The position numbers were made by a program, and so were the translations under genes. Positions 7,501-15,471 of a DNA stretch of 64,000 nucleotides are shown one piece after another (within the stretch, counting starts at the first letter, position 1; every line of letters starts with the position of its first letter). Where the stretch lies: positions 1,922,001 to 1,986,000 of the forward strand of contig OZ244789.1 in assembly GCA_965219705.1 (NCBI GenBank), given 5' to 3'. This DNA comes from JAJECS01 sp965219705. Lineage in GTDB: Bacteria; Chloroflexota; UBA11872. A model generated the notes under the pieces. The model was given only the letters and a program-made list of their open reading frames with translations. It searched no databases and was not told the origin of the DNA.

Positions 7501-9011
7501 CGGAGCGACTTGGCCTCGTCCTCGAACGCCTTGAGCCGCTCCTCGGCCAGCGGCTTCAGCGTCTGATCCACGATCAGGTCCACCAGCTCCTGCGGCGTGT
7601 AGAAGCTGCCGCTGTCCTTGCGCGCGTAGGGGTTGGGGCGGGTCTCGATCTCGCCCTGGCTGTTGCGCACCGTCTCCCGCTCCAGCAGGCGCTCGTAGAT
7701 CGAGCCCAGCTGCTGTACCGACATGTCGCGGTAGTTGACGAACTGCCGCCGGCCGTCGATCTCGGCGTGGCTCAGGTCGTAGACGATCGGGGCGAAGGCC
7801 GCGTCGGGCAGTCGAACGGATTCCAGCAGCGGCGCGGCGTCGGACGCGAACAGCCCGCCGTTGTAGGGCGGCAGGCCGATGGAGTCGTCGCCGGCGTCGA
7901 TTTGCCGGCCCAGCGTTGTCACGTGGTCGTAGTAGCTCGCGGCGCGGTCCGAGAATCGGTCGCCGTCGTCCATCCGGCGCGAGATGTCGTCGCGGACCTT
8001 CTTGCGCAGGCCGTAGTCGTCGTAGCGGGAATCGTTGACCGGCAGGAGGCCGCGGTCCTCGGCGTAGAGCACGAAGAGCAGGCGGTAGAGCAGAATCAGC
8101 GCCGCCTGGCGGACCTCGGCGAGGTCGGCGTCCTTGGCGGCGGCGAGGGCCTCGACGAGGTTGGGAAAGGCGCGCTCGAACACCACGCTCGACAGGTCCT
8201 GCGCCACCTGCTGCTCGTAGCGCCGCCCCTCGGCTAGCGCGAGTTCCAGAAACGGGGCTGTGGCGCCGGGCCGGAGCACGAAGGACTGGCGCCGGAACAA
8301 CAGATAGAAGGTCCGCAGACCGTCGCCGTCGCTTCGACGCTCGCCCTTGTCACCCTCACCCCAGCCCTCTCCCATCGAGGGAGAGGGGGCCGGACCTGCC
8401 GCCACGGGAGAGGGAGCCGGGCCGCTGCCAGCGATCAGCGCCGCCAGGTCGGCTTCGAAGTAGCCGCTGGCGCGGGGGCGCGCCCGCTGGTCGTAGAGCC
8501 GCCAGACGCCGCCGTCGGTCAGGATGCCCCAGCGCAGGCGTCCGTCCGTGACGCTGTCCGCGGTGCCCAGGTAGCGCAGCATCTGCCCGTGGGGCGTGCC
8601 CGTTCGCGCCTGACCGCTTGCCTCGCGCGCGTCGAGCTGTCGGCCGAAGCGCTTGCTTTCGGCGACCACCGCGGCATCGAGGAAACGGTCGTCGGCGCGA
8701 TCCCTGGCCGCGGCACGCGCCTTGGAATCCGCGTCGGCGAAGAGCAGCAGATCGGGAATGTCTTCGTTGCGCGACGTGCCCTGCTGCGGCAGATAGTCGG
8801 CCCAGCCCAGCAGGTCCAGCAGGGGCCGGATCAGCTCCTGCTCGGTCTCGGCTTCGTTTGGATGCTCGTAAAGGCTGAAGCTCTCGAATAGGCCGTTCGC
8901 GCCGTCCCGGAACCTGTTGAAGGCCGTCGGATGCGCGGCGTTGGCATCCCACTCCCTCGTGGACCGAATGCCGTCGGTGAGGAAGTACTGGGTGAAGAGT
9001 TGACCTTGCAC
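4554..9011 (-). CDS. Eco57I-like fused restriction-modification protein (type IIG/PglX-like class I SAM DNA methyltransferase)
   Basis: The 1485-residue protein joins a nuclease-like N-terminus and an N6-adenine methyltransferase. Residues about 80-125 contain IPDLLLF and VVAESKRFG, consistent with a PD-(D/E)xK nuclease (D near 86, ExK near 117-120). DSGSFYTPQELV sits near 467-478, the SAM motif DPAMGSGHF at 533-541, and the catalytic NPPW at 834-837. The C-terminus (about 1100-1485) carries target-recognition-like sequence ending RYRTKELILAYMNAL. Two segments (about 195-222 and 879-976) are low-complexity peptides encoded by dispersed palindromic repeats and are not part of the family; the larger lies about 40 residues after NPPW. 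Despite this the frame is intact. It belongs to the defence island with the MNT/HEPN module. Bifunctional type IIG action is inferred; a PglX-like role without the rest of BREX is the alternative. Confidence 0.85.
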   Translation of the reverse strand: MQGQLFTQYFLTDGIRSTREWDANAAHPTAFNRFRDGANGLFESFSLYEHPNEAETEQELIRPLLDLLGWADYLPQQGTSRNEDIPDLLLFADADSKARAAARDRADDRFLDAAVVAESKRFGRQLDAREASGQARTGTPHGQMLRYLGTADSVTDGRLRWGILTDGGVWRLYDQRARPRASGYFEADLAALIAGSGPAPSPVAAGPAPSPSMGEGWGEGDKGERRSDGDGLRTFYLLFRRQSFVLRPGATAPFLELALAEGRRYEQQVAQDLSSVVFERAFPNLVEALAAAKDADLAEVRQAALILLYRLLFVLYAEDRGLLPVNDSRYDDYGLRKKVRDDISRRMDDGDRFSDRAASYYDHVTTLGRQIDAGDDSIGLPPYNGGLFASDAAPLLESVRLPDAAFAPIVYDLSHAEIDGRRQFVNYRDMSVQQLGSIYERLLERETVRNSQGEIETRPNPYARKDSGSFYTPQELVDLIVDQTLKPLAEERLKAFEDEAKSLRSDRRPKADRRAELRRLDPAEAVLELKVLDPAMGSGHFLVTAVDFLADYVADLIEYVPAVPEWLDGDDAYESPLVERVAAIRRDLLQRARDASWVMDEAQLSDQTIIRRMVLKRCIYGVDKNPLTVELAKVSLWLHSFTVGAPLSFLDHHLRCGDSLLGLRVLEARRDFDRLGGLSASSAIAGAEAATDGMHLIEQLSDADVAEVRQSAGLFQDVERATADLRGVLDFLCGMRWQTAGLKKRALTNVEGLVVEALGRESSIAFDLLARGPDAADGSIAQDDIWHGFADRWTQARSIAERESFLHWEVAFPGVWRGWQSFRPEGGFDAVIGNPPWDRIKLQEVEWFATRDPAIARAPTAAARKAAIKQLRDQAALTPSVIPANAGIQSPSAGAGPTPSPSTSAPSTSKGEGWGEGDPTPSVNPASPSVNPAHSVIPAKAGIQAPSSGAGPTPSPSTSAPSTWKGEGWGGGQGEGDPAANLVAAYDAAKERAESLGRLIRASGHYPLLGGGDINLYSLFVERAMGLVKPDGFVGLLTPSGIYADKTAARFFKTVSTGGRVGGLFDFENRRLGTDLPPFFPDIDSRFKFCALIFGGAKRAFDETKCAFFLHDAATINDPNRCFPLAPDDFARVNPNTGTAPVFRTRRDAEITRRIYANHPVLVDRSSGEERRAWPVKYHTMFHMANDSHLFRGAEQLEDEGFYPVQGNRWQKRPETYVPLYEGKMVQAFDHRAASVVTRASNLFRPGQPETTSHDEYRDPAFAPTPRYWVDQHESSILEHFEWVLSFKDITASTNVRTMIAAVIPRVGCGHTLPVLIPDGDCYDTETAARLLANLNSFGFDYVTRQKVQATHLTWYAVEQLPVIAPEAYDSLFGDMTAAELVRDHVLRLTYTAHDMEPFARDLGYGGPPFIWDEEERHHLRARLDALYFHLYGLDRADAGYILDTFPIVRREDQAQFDGRYRTKELILAYMNALAAGDTDARMAL
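6085..6378 (-). repeat. in-frame composite repeat insert within the RM gene
   Basis: Two tandem composites, each a CCCTCTCCC-type element followed by a 'GGATTCC-GGCG-GGAATGACGGAG' hairpin element. On the minus strand they read VIPANAGIQ / VIPAKAGIQ and PSPSTSAPST..KGEGWGEGD. The insert adds about 98 codons and keeps the frame. Confidence 0.85.
8349..8430 (-). repeat. second in-frame repeat insert within the RM gene
   Basis: A CCCTCTCCC-type element plus a degenerate half copy, translated as GPAPSPSMGEGWGEGD and neighbouring Pro/Ala residues (about residues 195-222), between the nuclease-like and helical parts of the protein. Confidence 0.75.
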
Positions 9012-9083
9012 GTCAGCTGGTCAGTGTGGCACGGGGTGGGCTCCGTGGGGTGCCCCGTCCGGTGGGCCCGGCCAATCGGGTGC

Positions 9084-9108
9084 AGGGCGGTTCGCGAACC
9101 GCCCCTAC
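9084..9108. repeat. REP-like palindrome, copy 4
   Basis: AGGGCGG-TTCGCGAA-CCGCCCCTAC, the same family as the three copies around the transposase, now about 8 kb away and just upstream of the RM gene start. Confidence 0.85.
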
Positions 9109-9120
9109 CTCGTGATTCTG

Positions 9121-10002
9121 TGCGTGCGGGGTCGCAGGTCTTAGACTCCTCGCTGCGCTCGGAGTGACAGGTTGCGGGATGCGAGCGTGAGGGTGCACCG
9201 GTGCTTTGAGTTCGGTGGCCCGCGCTGCGTGCAGCGTGGGGTCGGCCGCGGGTGAATTCCCCATGCTGCCCGCAGCATGGGCCACCGCGCCGCCTGGGCC
9301 ACCGGGCGGGCGCTGAGCTTGTCGTAGGGCCGTTCAAGGTTCGACAGGCTCACCACGAACGGGGGCATGGGTGGTGGGGTCCTGGATTCCGGCGTGCGCC
9401 GGAATGACGGAGGGTTACGGAGGCGTTCTCGCATGCGGGGTCGTGGGTCTTAGACTCCTCGCTGCGCTCGGAGTGACAGGTTGCGGGATGCGAGCGTGAG
9501 GGTGCACCGGTGCTTTGAGTCCGGTGGCCCGCGCTGCGTGCAGCGTGGGATCGGCCGCGGGTGAATTCCCCATGCTGCCCGCAGCATGGGCCACCACGCC
9601 GCCACGGACCTGGATTCTGGCGTCCGCCGGAATGACGGAGGGTTACAGAGGCGTTCTCGCGTGCGGGGTCGTGAGTCTTAGACTCCTCGCTTGCGCTCGG
9701 AGTGACAGGGTTGTGCTCGGACTGACAGGTTGGGCGATTCGGGCGTGAGGGTGCTCCGTTGCTTTGAGTTCGGTGGCCCGCGCTGCGTGCAGCGTGGGTC
9801 CGGTCGTGCGTGAATTTCCCATGCTGCCCGCAGCATGGGCCACCGGGCCGCATGGGCCACCGGGCGGGCGCTGAGCTTGTCGTAGGGCCGTTCATGGTTC
9901 GACAGGCTCACCACGAACGGGGGCATGGGTGGTGGGGTCCTGGATTCCGGCGTGCGCCGGAATGACGGAGGTGGGCGCGCCTCTTGTGGGCGCCCTCCGT
10001 GG
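9121..10002. repeat. three-unit composite array of small palindromic elements
   Basis: This gene-free stretch holds three similar units at about 9122-9420, 9431-9650 and 9659-9970. Each unit strings together, in the same order: a CTCCTCGCTGCGCTCGGAG hairpin, a CCCGCGCTGCGTGCAGCG element, a CCCATGCTGCCCGCAGCATGGG hairpin core, and a GGATTCCGGCG/CGCCGGAAT hairpin ending ATGACGGAG. Units 1 and 3 also carry a TTCGACAGGCTCACCACGAAC element (9340-9363, 9898-9921), missing from unit 2. The array ends with a GTGGGCGCGCC/GGGCGCCC element (9971-10002). No protein-like frame is present. Unequal units without unique spacers exclude a CRISPR array. Confidence 0.9.
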
Positions 10003-10078
10003 TCTGGCGCTTCCCGACTGGGTAGCATGAGCCTTCGAGGTCCGCGTCTGCGGCCTGATTCCTTTCGGTGAGCTACTC

Positions 10079-11167
10079 GTGCGGCTGCGACGCGACATGG
10101 CGGCGATCCACGGATACGTGCCGGGCTTGCAGCCCAGCGACGGCGGCTGGATCAAGCTCAATACCAATGAGAGCCCCGAGGCCTCACCGGCGGCCCTGGC
10201 CGCCTTGCGCGGAGCCGCCGATTCGTCGATCCGCCTCTATCCCGATCCGCTCAGCCAGCAGCTGCGGGAGGCCGCGGCCCGCCGCCACAATCTCCAGCCC
10301 GAGCAGGTCGTCTTCGGCAACGGATCGGACGATCTGCTCAATCTGCTGATCCGCGTGGCGTGCGATCCGGGAGACCGCGTGGTTGCGGCAACGCCCAGCT
10401 ATTCGCTCTATCCCGTGCTGGCCGCCATCGGCGGCTGCGACATCCGTGAAGTGCCACTGGGCGAGGACTTCGAGCTGCCGGTGCGGCAGCTTGCCGCCGC
10501 CCGCGGCAAAATCACGTTCGTCGCCAGTCCCAACAACCCCGCCGGCACGCACTACTCGGCCGACGAGCTGCGCTGGCTGGCGGCGCGCGTGAATCTGCTC
10601 GTCATCGACGAGGCGTACGTCGAGTTCGCCGAGCGTGACAACGTCGATCTGCTGCGGGAATGCGACAACGTCTGCGTCACGCGCTCGTTTTCGAAGAGCT
10701 TCGGCCTGGCGGGCCTGAGGCTCGGCTACGCGCTCGCGAGTCCGCGTCTGGCTGACGCACTGCTGCGCGTGAAGGACTCCTACAACGTCAGCCGGCTCGC
10801 GCAGGCCGCTGGGATGGCGGCCCTGGCCGACCTCGAATGGGCGGAGCGGCACTGGGCGGCCATCCGCCGCCGAAGGGAGGAGCTGGCCGCGACGCTGCAC
10901 GAATGTTTCCGGCTCAAGGTCCACCCGTCGCAGGCCAACTTCCTATTTGTCGAGCTTGACGGGTACGATGCCGCGGATGTTCAGCGCCAGCTTGAAGACC
11001 GCCGCATCGTTGTCCGGCGTTTCGCCAACGATTCGCGCATCGCGAACGCGCTCCGGATTTCGATTGGCTCGGCGGAGGACATGCAGGCGTTGAAGACCGC
11101 GCTCGGTGAAGTGCTCGGGCACGAGCAGTCCGGCGCGGCGAAATCTTGTGACATTGCAGCACGGTGA
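10079..11167 (+). CDS. hisC: histidinol-phosphate aminotransferase
   Basis: The 362-residue protein is a fold-type I PLP aminotransferase of the HisC group. It converts imidazole-acetol phosphate plus glutamate to L-histidinol phosphate in histidine synthesis. Visible marks are KLNTNESPE near the N-terminus, FGNGSDDLLNLL, SPNNPAGT, VIDEAYVEF, and the PLP-lysine segment SFSKSFGLAGLRLGYALAS. The length is usual for the family. GTG at 10079 is used as the start; ATG at 10097 is an equally good alternative, since homologs vary here. The gene is not in a his operon: it follows a repeat array and precedes hppA by about 40 bases. A related amino acid role, such as phenylalanine or tyrosine transamination, cannot be excluded. 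Confidence 0.88.
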   Translation: MRLRRDMAAIHGYVPGLQPSDGGWIKLNTNESPEASPAALAALRGAADSSIRLYPDPLSQQLREAAARRHNLQPEQVVFGNGSDDLLNLLIRVACDPGDRVVAATPSYSLYPVLAAIGGCDIREVPLGEDFELPVRQLAAARGKITFVASPNNPAGTHYSADELRWLAARVNLLVIDEAYVEFAERDNVDLLRECDNVCVTRSFSKSFGLAGLRLGYALASPRLADALLRVKDSYNVSRLAQAAGMAALADLEWAERHWAAIRRRREELAATLHECFRLKVHPSQANFLFVELDGYDAADVQRQLEDRRIVVRRFANDSRIANALRISIGSAEDMQALKTALGEVLGHEQSGAAKSCDIAAR

Positions 11168-11171
11168 CATG

Positions 11172-11188
11172 GCCCACCGCCGGTGGGC
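11172..11188. repeat. short perfect inverted repeat between hisC and hppA
   Basis: GCCCACCG-C-CGGTGGGC, directly after the hisC stop and just before the hppA ribosome site (AGGAGGGG at 11192-11199). It could be a hairpin or operator; no T-tract follows. Confidence 0.5.
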
Positions 11189-11207
11189 GTCGAGGAGGGG
11201 ATAGGTT

Positions 11208-13415
11208 TTGGAAGGTCTAGTGTGGGTCGTCCCGGCGGCCATCGTGGTTTCGGTAGCCGTGGTCGGGTACCTCGTCCGTGACGTCTTGACGCAGCCGGTC
11301 GACCGGAGCGGCCGCAAAGCCGAATTGATCCCCGCGGTCCAAGCGTTGGACGACGAAGGGCGCGCAAAGCTGTTCGCGTCCATGCAGCTCAACGGCGACC
11401 GTATCTACGAAGGCGCAACGGCCTTCCTGCGACGGCAGTACCGCACCATCGCGCTGCTCGCGCTGTTCGCGGCGGCCGGATTGGCCGTGCTGCTGTTCTT
11501 CTTCGGCGCCAACGAGGCCAAGGGCATCGAGGCGGGCGACATCGCCTGGCGCACCGGCGTTTCGTTCATTGTGGGCGCCGCCGCGTCTGCCCTGTCCGGC
11601 ATCATCGGCATGATCGTGGCGGTCAAGTCCAACGTGCGCACCGCCAGCGCGGCGACCAAGTCGCTCGGCGACGCCCTCACGGTCGCCCTCCGGGGCGGCG
11701 CCGTCTCGGGCATTTTGATCGTCGGGCTGAGCCTGCTCGGCGTGTTTGTTCTCTTCACCGTATTCGACGGCTTCGGCAATCCCACGCGCGCGCCGGAATT
11801 GATCGTCGGCTTTGGGTTCGGGGCCAGCTTCGTCGCGTTGTTTGCCCAGTTGGGCGGCGGCATCTACACCAAGGCCGCGGACGTGGGTGCGGACCTGGTG
11901 GGCAAGCTCGAGGCCGGCCTCCCCGAGGACGACCCGCGAAATCCCGCCGTGGTAGCCGACCTGGTCGGTGACAACGTTGGCGACTGCGCCGGACGCGGCG
12001 CGGACCTGTTCGAGTCAACCGCTGCCGAGAGCATCGGCGCCATGATCCTGGGCGCGGCGGTGTTCAAGGCCATCGAGGCCGTGGATCCTGCGATGGCCGG
12101 CGTCGAATGGATCCTGTTCCCGCTGGTGGTGCGCTCGTTCGGCACCATCGCGTCGGTCATCGGCCTGCTCGTGATCCGGCCCGAGCGCGTGCGCAACGCG
12201 CAGCGCGCCCTTGACATCGGCTATTGGACGACGGCGATTCTCTCGACCGCCGGAATGGCGCTCGCGGTGTTCGTCATGCTCGAGTCCGCCTGGTTCTTCC
12301 TCGCCGGCACCATCGGTATCCTCACGAGCGTCGCGTTCGTCTACATCACGCAGTACTACACGTCGGGCTCCTGGCGCCCGGTGCGCGAGATCGCTGAAGC
12401 GTCGCGCACAGGCCCCGCCACCAACATCATCTCGGGCATGGCGATCGGCTTCGAGAACACGGCCATGCCGATCATCGTCATTTCGATCGCCCTGTGGACG
12501 TCGTACCAGACCGGCATCCAGGGATTCGTGGCGCTCGGCATCCCGATCGGCGACTTCGAGGCCGGCGTGTTCGGCACCGCCGTCGCCACGATGGGCATGT
12601 TGATGAGCGCGGCCTACATCCTGGCCATGGACACCTTCGGCCCGATCTCGGACAACGCCGGCGGCATCACCGAGATGGCTCAAGCGCCGGAGGATGTGCG
12701 GGACATTACGGATGGACTGGATGCGGTCGGCAATACGACGAAAGCACTCACCAAGGGCTACGCCATCGCGTCGGCCGCGCTTGCCGCCTTCCTGCTGTTC
12801 AGCGCCTATCTAGAAACGGCCGATCTCCATTCCGTCGACCTGGCCAAGGTCGAGGTCTTCATCGGCGCCATGCTGGGCGCCATGCTGGTGTTCTTGTTCA
12901 GCTCATTGGCCATCCGCGCCGTCGGTCGCGCCGCGGGCACGATGATTCAAGAGGTCCGGCGGCAATGGCGCGAGCAGCCGGGCATCCTCGAGGGCACCGT
13001 CGAGCCCAGCTACAGCCAGGCGGTCGACATCAGCACGCGCTCGGCGCTGCGGGAGATGATCCTGCCGGGCGTGTTGGCCATCGCCATGCCGGTCGTGGTG
13101 GGCCTGGTGCTTCGCGCCGAGGCCGAAGCCGCCTTCCTGATGGTGGGCACCATCGCCGGCGTGCTCCTGGCCACGGTGATGAACAACGGCGGCGGCGCCT
13201 GGGACAACGCCAAGAAATTCATCGAGGCCGGCAATCTCAAGGACGAGAACGGCAACCCGATCGGCAAGGGCTCGCCGGAGCATGCCGCGTCCGTGGTCGG
13301 CGACACGGTTGGCGATCCGTTCAAAGACACGGCGGGTCCTTCGCTGCACGTGCTGGTGAAGCTGCTCAGCACGATCACTTTGGTGCTCGCGCCGGTCTTC
13401 GTCGTGACTGCCTAA
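11208..13415 (+). CDS. hppA: K+-independent membrane proton-pumping pyrophosphatase
   Basis: The 735-residue polytopic inner-membrane protein hydrolyses cytosolic pyrophosphate to pump H+ outward. The substrate-binding block reads DVGADLVGKLEAGLPEDDPR, then NVGDCAGRGADLFES, and the C-terminal block has KKFIEAGN and VVGDTVGDPFKDTAGPS, all diagnostic. In the cation-selectivity motif GNTTKALTKGYAIAS, K512 and T515 replace the Ala/Gly pair of K+-dependent enzymes, so this is the K+-independent type. Start is TTG at 11208, supported by a strong AGGAGGGG ribosome site 8 bases upstream. Length is normal for the family. It is followed after 9 bases by uppP. Confidence 0.96.
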   Translation: MEGLVWVVPAAIVVSVAVVGYLVRDVLTQPVDRSGRKAELIPAVQALDDEGRAKLFASMQLNGDRIYEGATAFLRRQYRTIALLALFAAAGLAVLLFFFGANEAKGIEAGDIAWRTGVSFIVGAAASALSGIIGMIVAVKSNVRTASAATKSLGDALTVALRGGAVSGILIVGLSLLGVFVLFTVFDGFGNPTRAPELIVGFGFGASFVALFAQLGGGIYTKAADVGADLVGKLEAGLPEDDPRNPAVVADLVGDNVGDCAGRGADLFESTAAESIGAMILGAAVFKAIEAVDPAMAGVEWILFPLVVRSFGTIASVIGLLVIRPERVRNAQRALDIGYWTTAILSTAGMALAVFVMLESAWFFLAGTIGILTSVAFVYITQYYTSGSWRPVREIAEASRTGPATNIISGMAIGFENTAMPIIVISIALWTSYQTGIQGFVALGIPIGDFEAGVFGTAVATMGMLMSAAYILAMDTFGPISDNAGGITEMAQAPEDVRDITDGLDAVGNTTKALTKGYAIASAALAAFLLFSAYLETADLHSVDLAKVEVFIGAMLGAMLVFLFSSLAIRAVGRAAGTMIQEVRRQWREQPGILEGTVEPSYSQAVDISTRSALREMILPGVLAIAMPVVVGLVLRAEAEAAFLMVGTIAGVLLATVMNNGGGAWDNAKKFIEAGNLKDENGNPIGKGSPEHAASVVGDTVGDPFKDTAGPSLHVLVKLLSTITLVLAPVFVVTA

Positions 13416-13424
13416 CCTCGGGCC

Positions 13425-14231
13425 GTGCTCATCGAGGCGGCTTTGCTGGGCGCCGTCCAGGCGCTCACGGAGTTCCTGCCCGTGAGCAGTTCGGCTCACC
13501 TGTTACTGGTGCCCGAGGTTGCCGGGTGGAGCGACCCGGTTCTGTCGGGGCTCCTGCTCAGTGTGGCGCTGCACCTGGGCACCGCGGTGGCGCTGGCGGT
13601 GGCCTTGTGGCGCGACTGGTGGCGTTTGGCGCGGAGCGTCATCGGCCGGGGTACGGACGTGGCGGCGTCGCGCCGGGTGGCGGCGGCGATCATTGGATCG
13701 ACGCTGCTCGTCGGCGCCGTGGCCTATCCATTGCGTGATGCGCTGACCGAAACCCGAACACTGCTGCTCGCGTCGATCATGCTGATCGTGTTCGGCGTGC
13801 TGCTCGCGGCGGCTGACCGCTGGGCGCCGACCCGCACCACGTTCGACACCACGCGCCTGCCTATCTGGCTCCTGGTCGGTCTGAGCCAACTCGTGGCGCT
13901 GATCCCCGGTGTCTCGCGCTCCGGGATCACCATGACCGTCGCGCGCATCATGGGCGTGGAGCGGCACTCCGGCGCTCGCTTTTCGCTGCTGCTCCTGACG
14001 CCCATCGTGCTGGCCATCGGCATCGTGGAGCTAGCCTCCGTCGCCGGGACGGAGGCCTTCGAATCGGTCGTGGGCGCGCTGGTGATCGGCGCGCTGACGG
14101 CGGCGCTGGTCGGGGTGGTCGTGATTCGTGCCTTGCTTTGGTTCGTCGCCGCCCACAGCCTGCTCGTATTCGGCGCCTACCGGGTGGCGCTGGGTGCCGC
14201 CGCGCTGGTAGTTCTTGCGCTGCAGCCGTGA
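13425..14231 (+). CDS. uppP: undecaprenyl-diphosphatase (BacA/UppP family)
   Basis: The 268-residue integral membrane protein recycles the C55 lipid carrier by removing a phosphate from undecaprenyl diphosphate at the outer face of the membrane. Both active-site signatures are visible: ALTEFLPVSSSAHLLL near residues 13-28 and LIPGVSRSGITMTVARIMG in the middle, with at least six further hydrophobic segments. GTG at 13425 is the only good start before the first motif and lies 9 bases after the hppA stop, so the two probably share a transcript. As it releases inorganic phosphate and sits beside a pyrophosphate-driven pump, the pairing may be simply housekeeping. Confidence 0.94.
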   Translation: MLIEAALLGAVQALTEFLPVSSSAHLLLVPEVAGWSDPVLSGLLLSVALHLGTAVALAVALWRDWWRLARSVIGRGTDVAASRRVAAAIIGSTLLVGAVAYPLRDALTETRTLLLASIMLIVFGVLLAAADRWAPTRTTFDTTRLPIWLLVGLSQLVALIPGVSRSGITMTVARIMGVERHSGARFSLLLLTPIVLAIGIVELASVAGTEAFESVVGALVIGALTAALVGVVVIRALLWFVAAHSLLVFGAYRVALGAAALVVLALQP

Positions 14232-14250
14232 TGCTGGGCGCCATGCCCTG

Positions 14251-14281
14251 TCACTTCGAGCGCAGCGAGAAATCTGAGATG
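14251..14281. repeat. dispersed repeat with CGAGCGCAGCGAG core (variant)
   Basis: GTCACTTCGAGCGCAGCGAG followed by AAATCTGAGA, the inverted orientation of the element in the 9.1-10 kb array. It lies in the 208-base gap between uppP and argC. Confidence 0.75.
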
Positions 14282-14408
14282 TACAGCCGCCGCGCGGGAA
14301 TCCAGTCGCTCTGCTCGTCCCCGGCTGGGGCGGCGTCCCGCGCGTTCTCGCCAGCCGCAGCCTGATTTAACTCGCCCCAAGATCTGCGCCGTGGCCCCAT
14401 TGCGCCCG

Positions 14409-14414
14409 TATAAT
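14409..14414 (+). promoter_or_regulatory. candidate -10 box for the arg cluster
   Basis: Perfect TATAAT 26 bases before the argC start, in a GC-rich gap, followed by a short leader. No convincing -35 is seen at the usual spacing, so the call rests on the -10 hexamer and position. Confidence 0.35.
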
Positions 14415-14439
14415 TGCGTTTACCCACCAGAGGCACCGC

Positions 14440-15471
14440 GTGATGCGCCTGGGCCTTCTCAATGCCACCGGGTACACCGGCGGCGAGATGATCCGCTATC
14501 TGGCCGGCCACCCCGACCTGGAACTGACCAGCCTTACCGCGCGCAGCCAGGCCGGCCGCACGGTCGGCGAGGTGCTGCCGTGGGTTCGGGCCACGGCGCG
14601 GCCCGACTATGCGGACTTGCGGCTCACGCCCGAGTTGGACGGGTCGGTTGACGCCGTCGTGTCGTGCCTGCCGCACAACGCATCCGCGGCGCAGCTGGCC
14701 CCCTTGCTCGACGACGGCGTGCCGGTGGTGGACGTCAGCGCCGACTTCCGCCTGCAAGATCTGGCGGTCTACCGCGAGTGGTACGGCGAGCACCCGGCGC
14801 CCGAGTGGGTCGCCGACGCCGTCTATGGCCTCAGCGAGTTCCGGCGCGATGACCTGCGGCGCACGAAGCTGGTCGCCAATCCCGGTTGCCATGCCATCGC
14901 CGCGGAGCTCGCCGTCGGCCCGGCCCTTGCGGCCGGCTTGGTCGAGGGCTCGGTGATCGTCGACTCGAAAACGGGTGTCTCGGGCGCCGGTCGACGCGCC
15001 GAACCCGCGTTTACCTACTCCGAGATCAACGAGAGTGCGGCTCCCTATAACGTCGCCGCCCACCGCCACGGCCCCGAGATTGTGCAGGAGCTAACCGTCC
15101 TGGCCGGGGCGCCCGTCCAGGTCACCTTCGTCCCCCACCTGGTGCCCATGACGCGCGGCATCCTCTCGACGACCTACGCCCGGCTGCGAGACGGGGCGAC
15201 TGGCGCGGATGTCGCCGCTGCGTACGAGGACCGGTACGCCGCTGAGCCCTTCGTGCACCTTGCCGGCGACCCGCCGCGCACCAAGTGGACTACGGGCACC
15301 AACCACTGCTTCGTGCAGGCGGTTGTCGACGAGCTAACCGGTACCCTGATCGCCATGAGCGCCATCGACAACCTGGGCAAGGGCGCGGCCGGCGCCGCCC
15401 TGCAAAACGCCAATGTGATGCTGGGCCTCGACGAGCAGGCGGGACTTGGCATCCCCGCGGGGTTCCCCTAG
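14440..15471 (+). CDS. argC: N-acetyl-gamma-glutamyl-phosphate reductase
   Basis: The 343-residue enzyme reduces N-acetylglutamyl phosphate to the semialdehyde with NADPH, the third step of arginine synthesis. The N-terminal LGLLNATGYTGGEMIRYL is the NADP-binding glycine-rich loop, and NPGCHA with C150 is the catalytic cysteine. FVPHLVPMTRGILSTTY is the conserved C-terminal region. Start is GTG 14440 or the directly following ATG at 14443; either gives the family N-terminus. It is the first gene of argC-argJ-argB-argD-argH, and its stop directly abuts argJ. Confidence 0.96.
   Translation: MMRLGLLNATGYTGGEMIRYLAGHPDLELTSLTARSQAGRTVGEVLPWVRATARPDYADLRLTPELDGSVDAVVSCLPHNASAAQLAPLLDDGVPVVDVSADFRLQDLAVYREWYGEHPAPEWVADAVYGLSEFRRDDLRRTKLVANPGCHAIAAELAVGPALAAGLVEGSVIVDSKTGVSGAGRRAEPAFTYSEINESAAPYNVAAHRHGPEIVQELTVLAGAPVQVTFVPHLVPMTRGILSTTYARLRDGATGADVAAAYEDRYAAEPFVHLAGDPPRTKWTTGTNHCFVQAVVDELTGTLIAMSAIDNLGKGAAGAALQNANVMLGLDEQAGLGIPAGFP

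Noticed and set aside
6915..8237. 440-codon open frame on the plus strand
   Set aside because: Antisense to the methyltransferase part of the RM gene, no recognisable motif; a shadow.
4554..9011. BREX system (PglX)
   Set aside because: The methyltransferase resembles PglX in part, but no pglZ, brxA/B/C/L homolog lies in the window.
9121..10002. CRISPR array
   Set aside because: Units are about 220-300 bases, contain several different hairpins, and have no uniform repeat with unique spacers; no cas genes.
11172..11188. terminator between hisC and hppA
   Set aside because: Perfect hairpin but no T-run follows, and the next ribosome site is four bases downstream; kept as an inverted repeat only.
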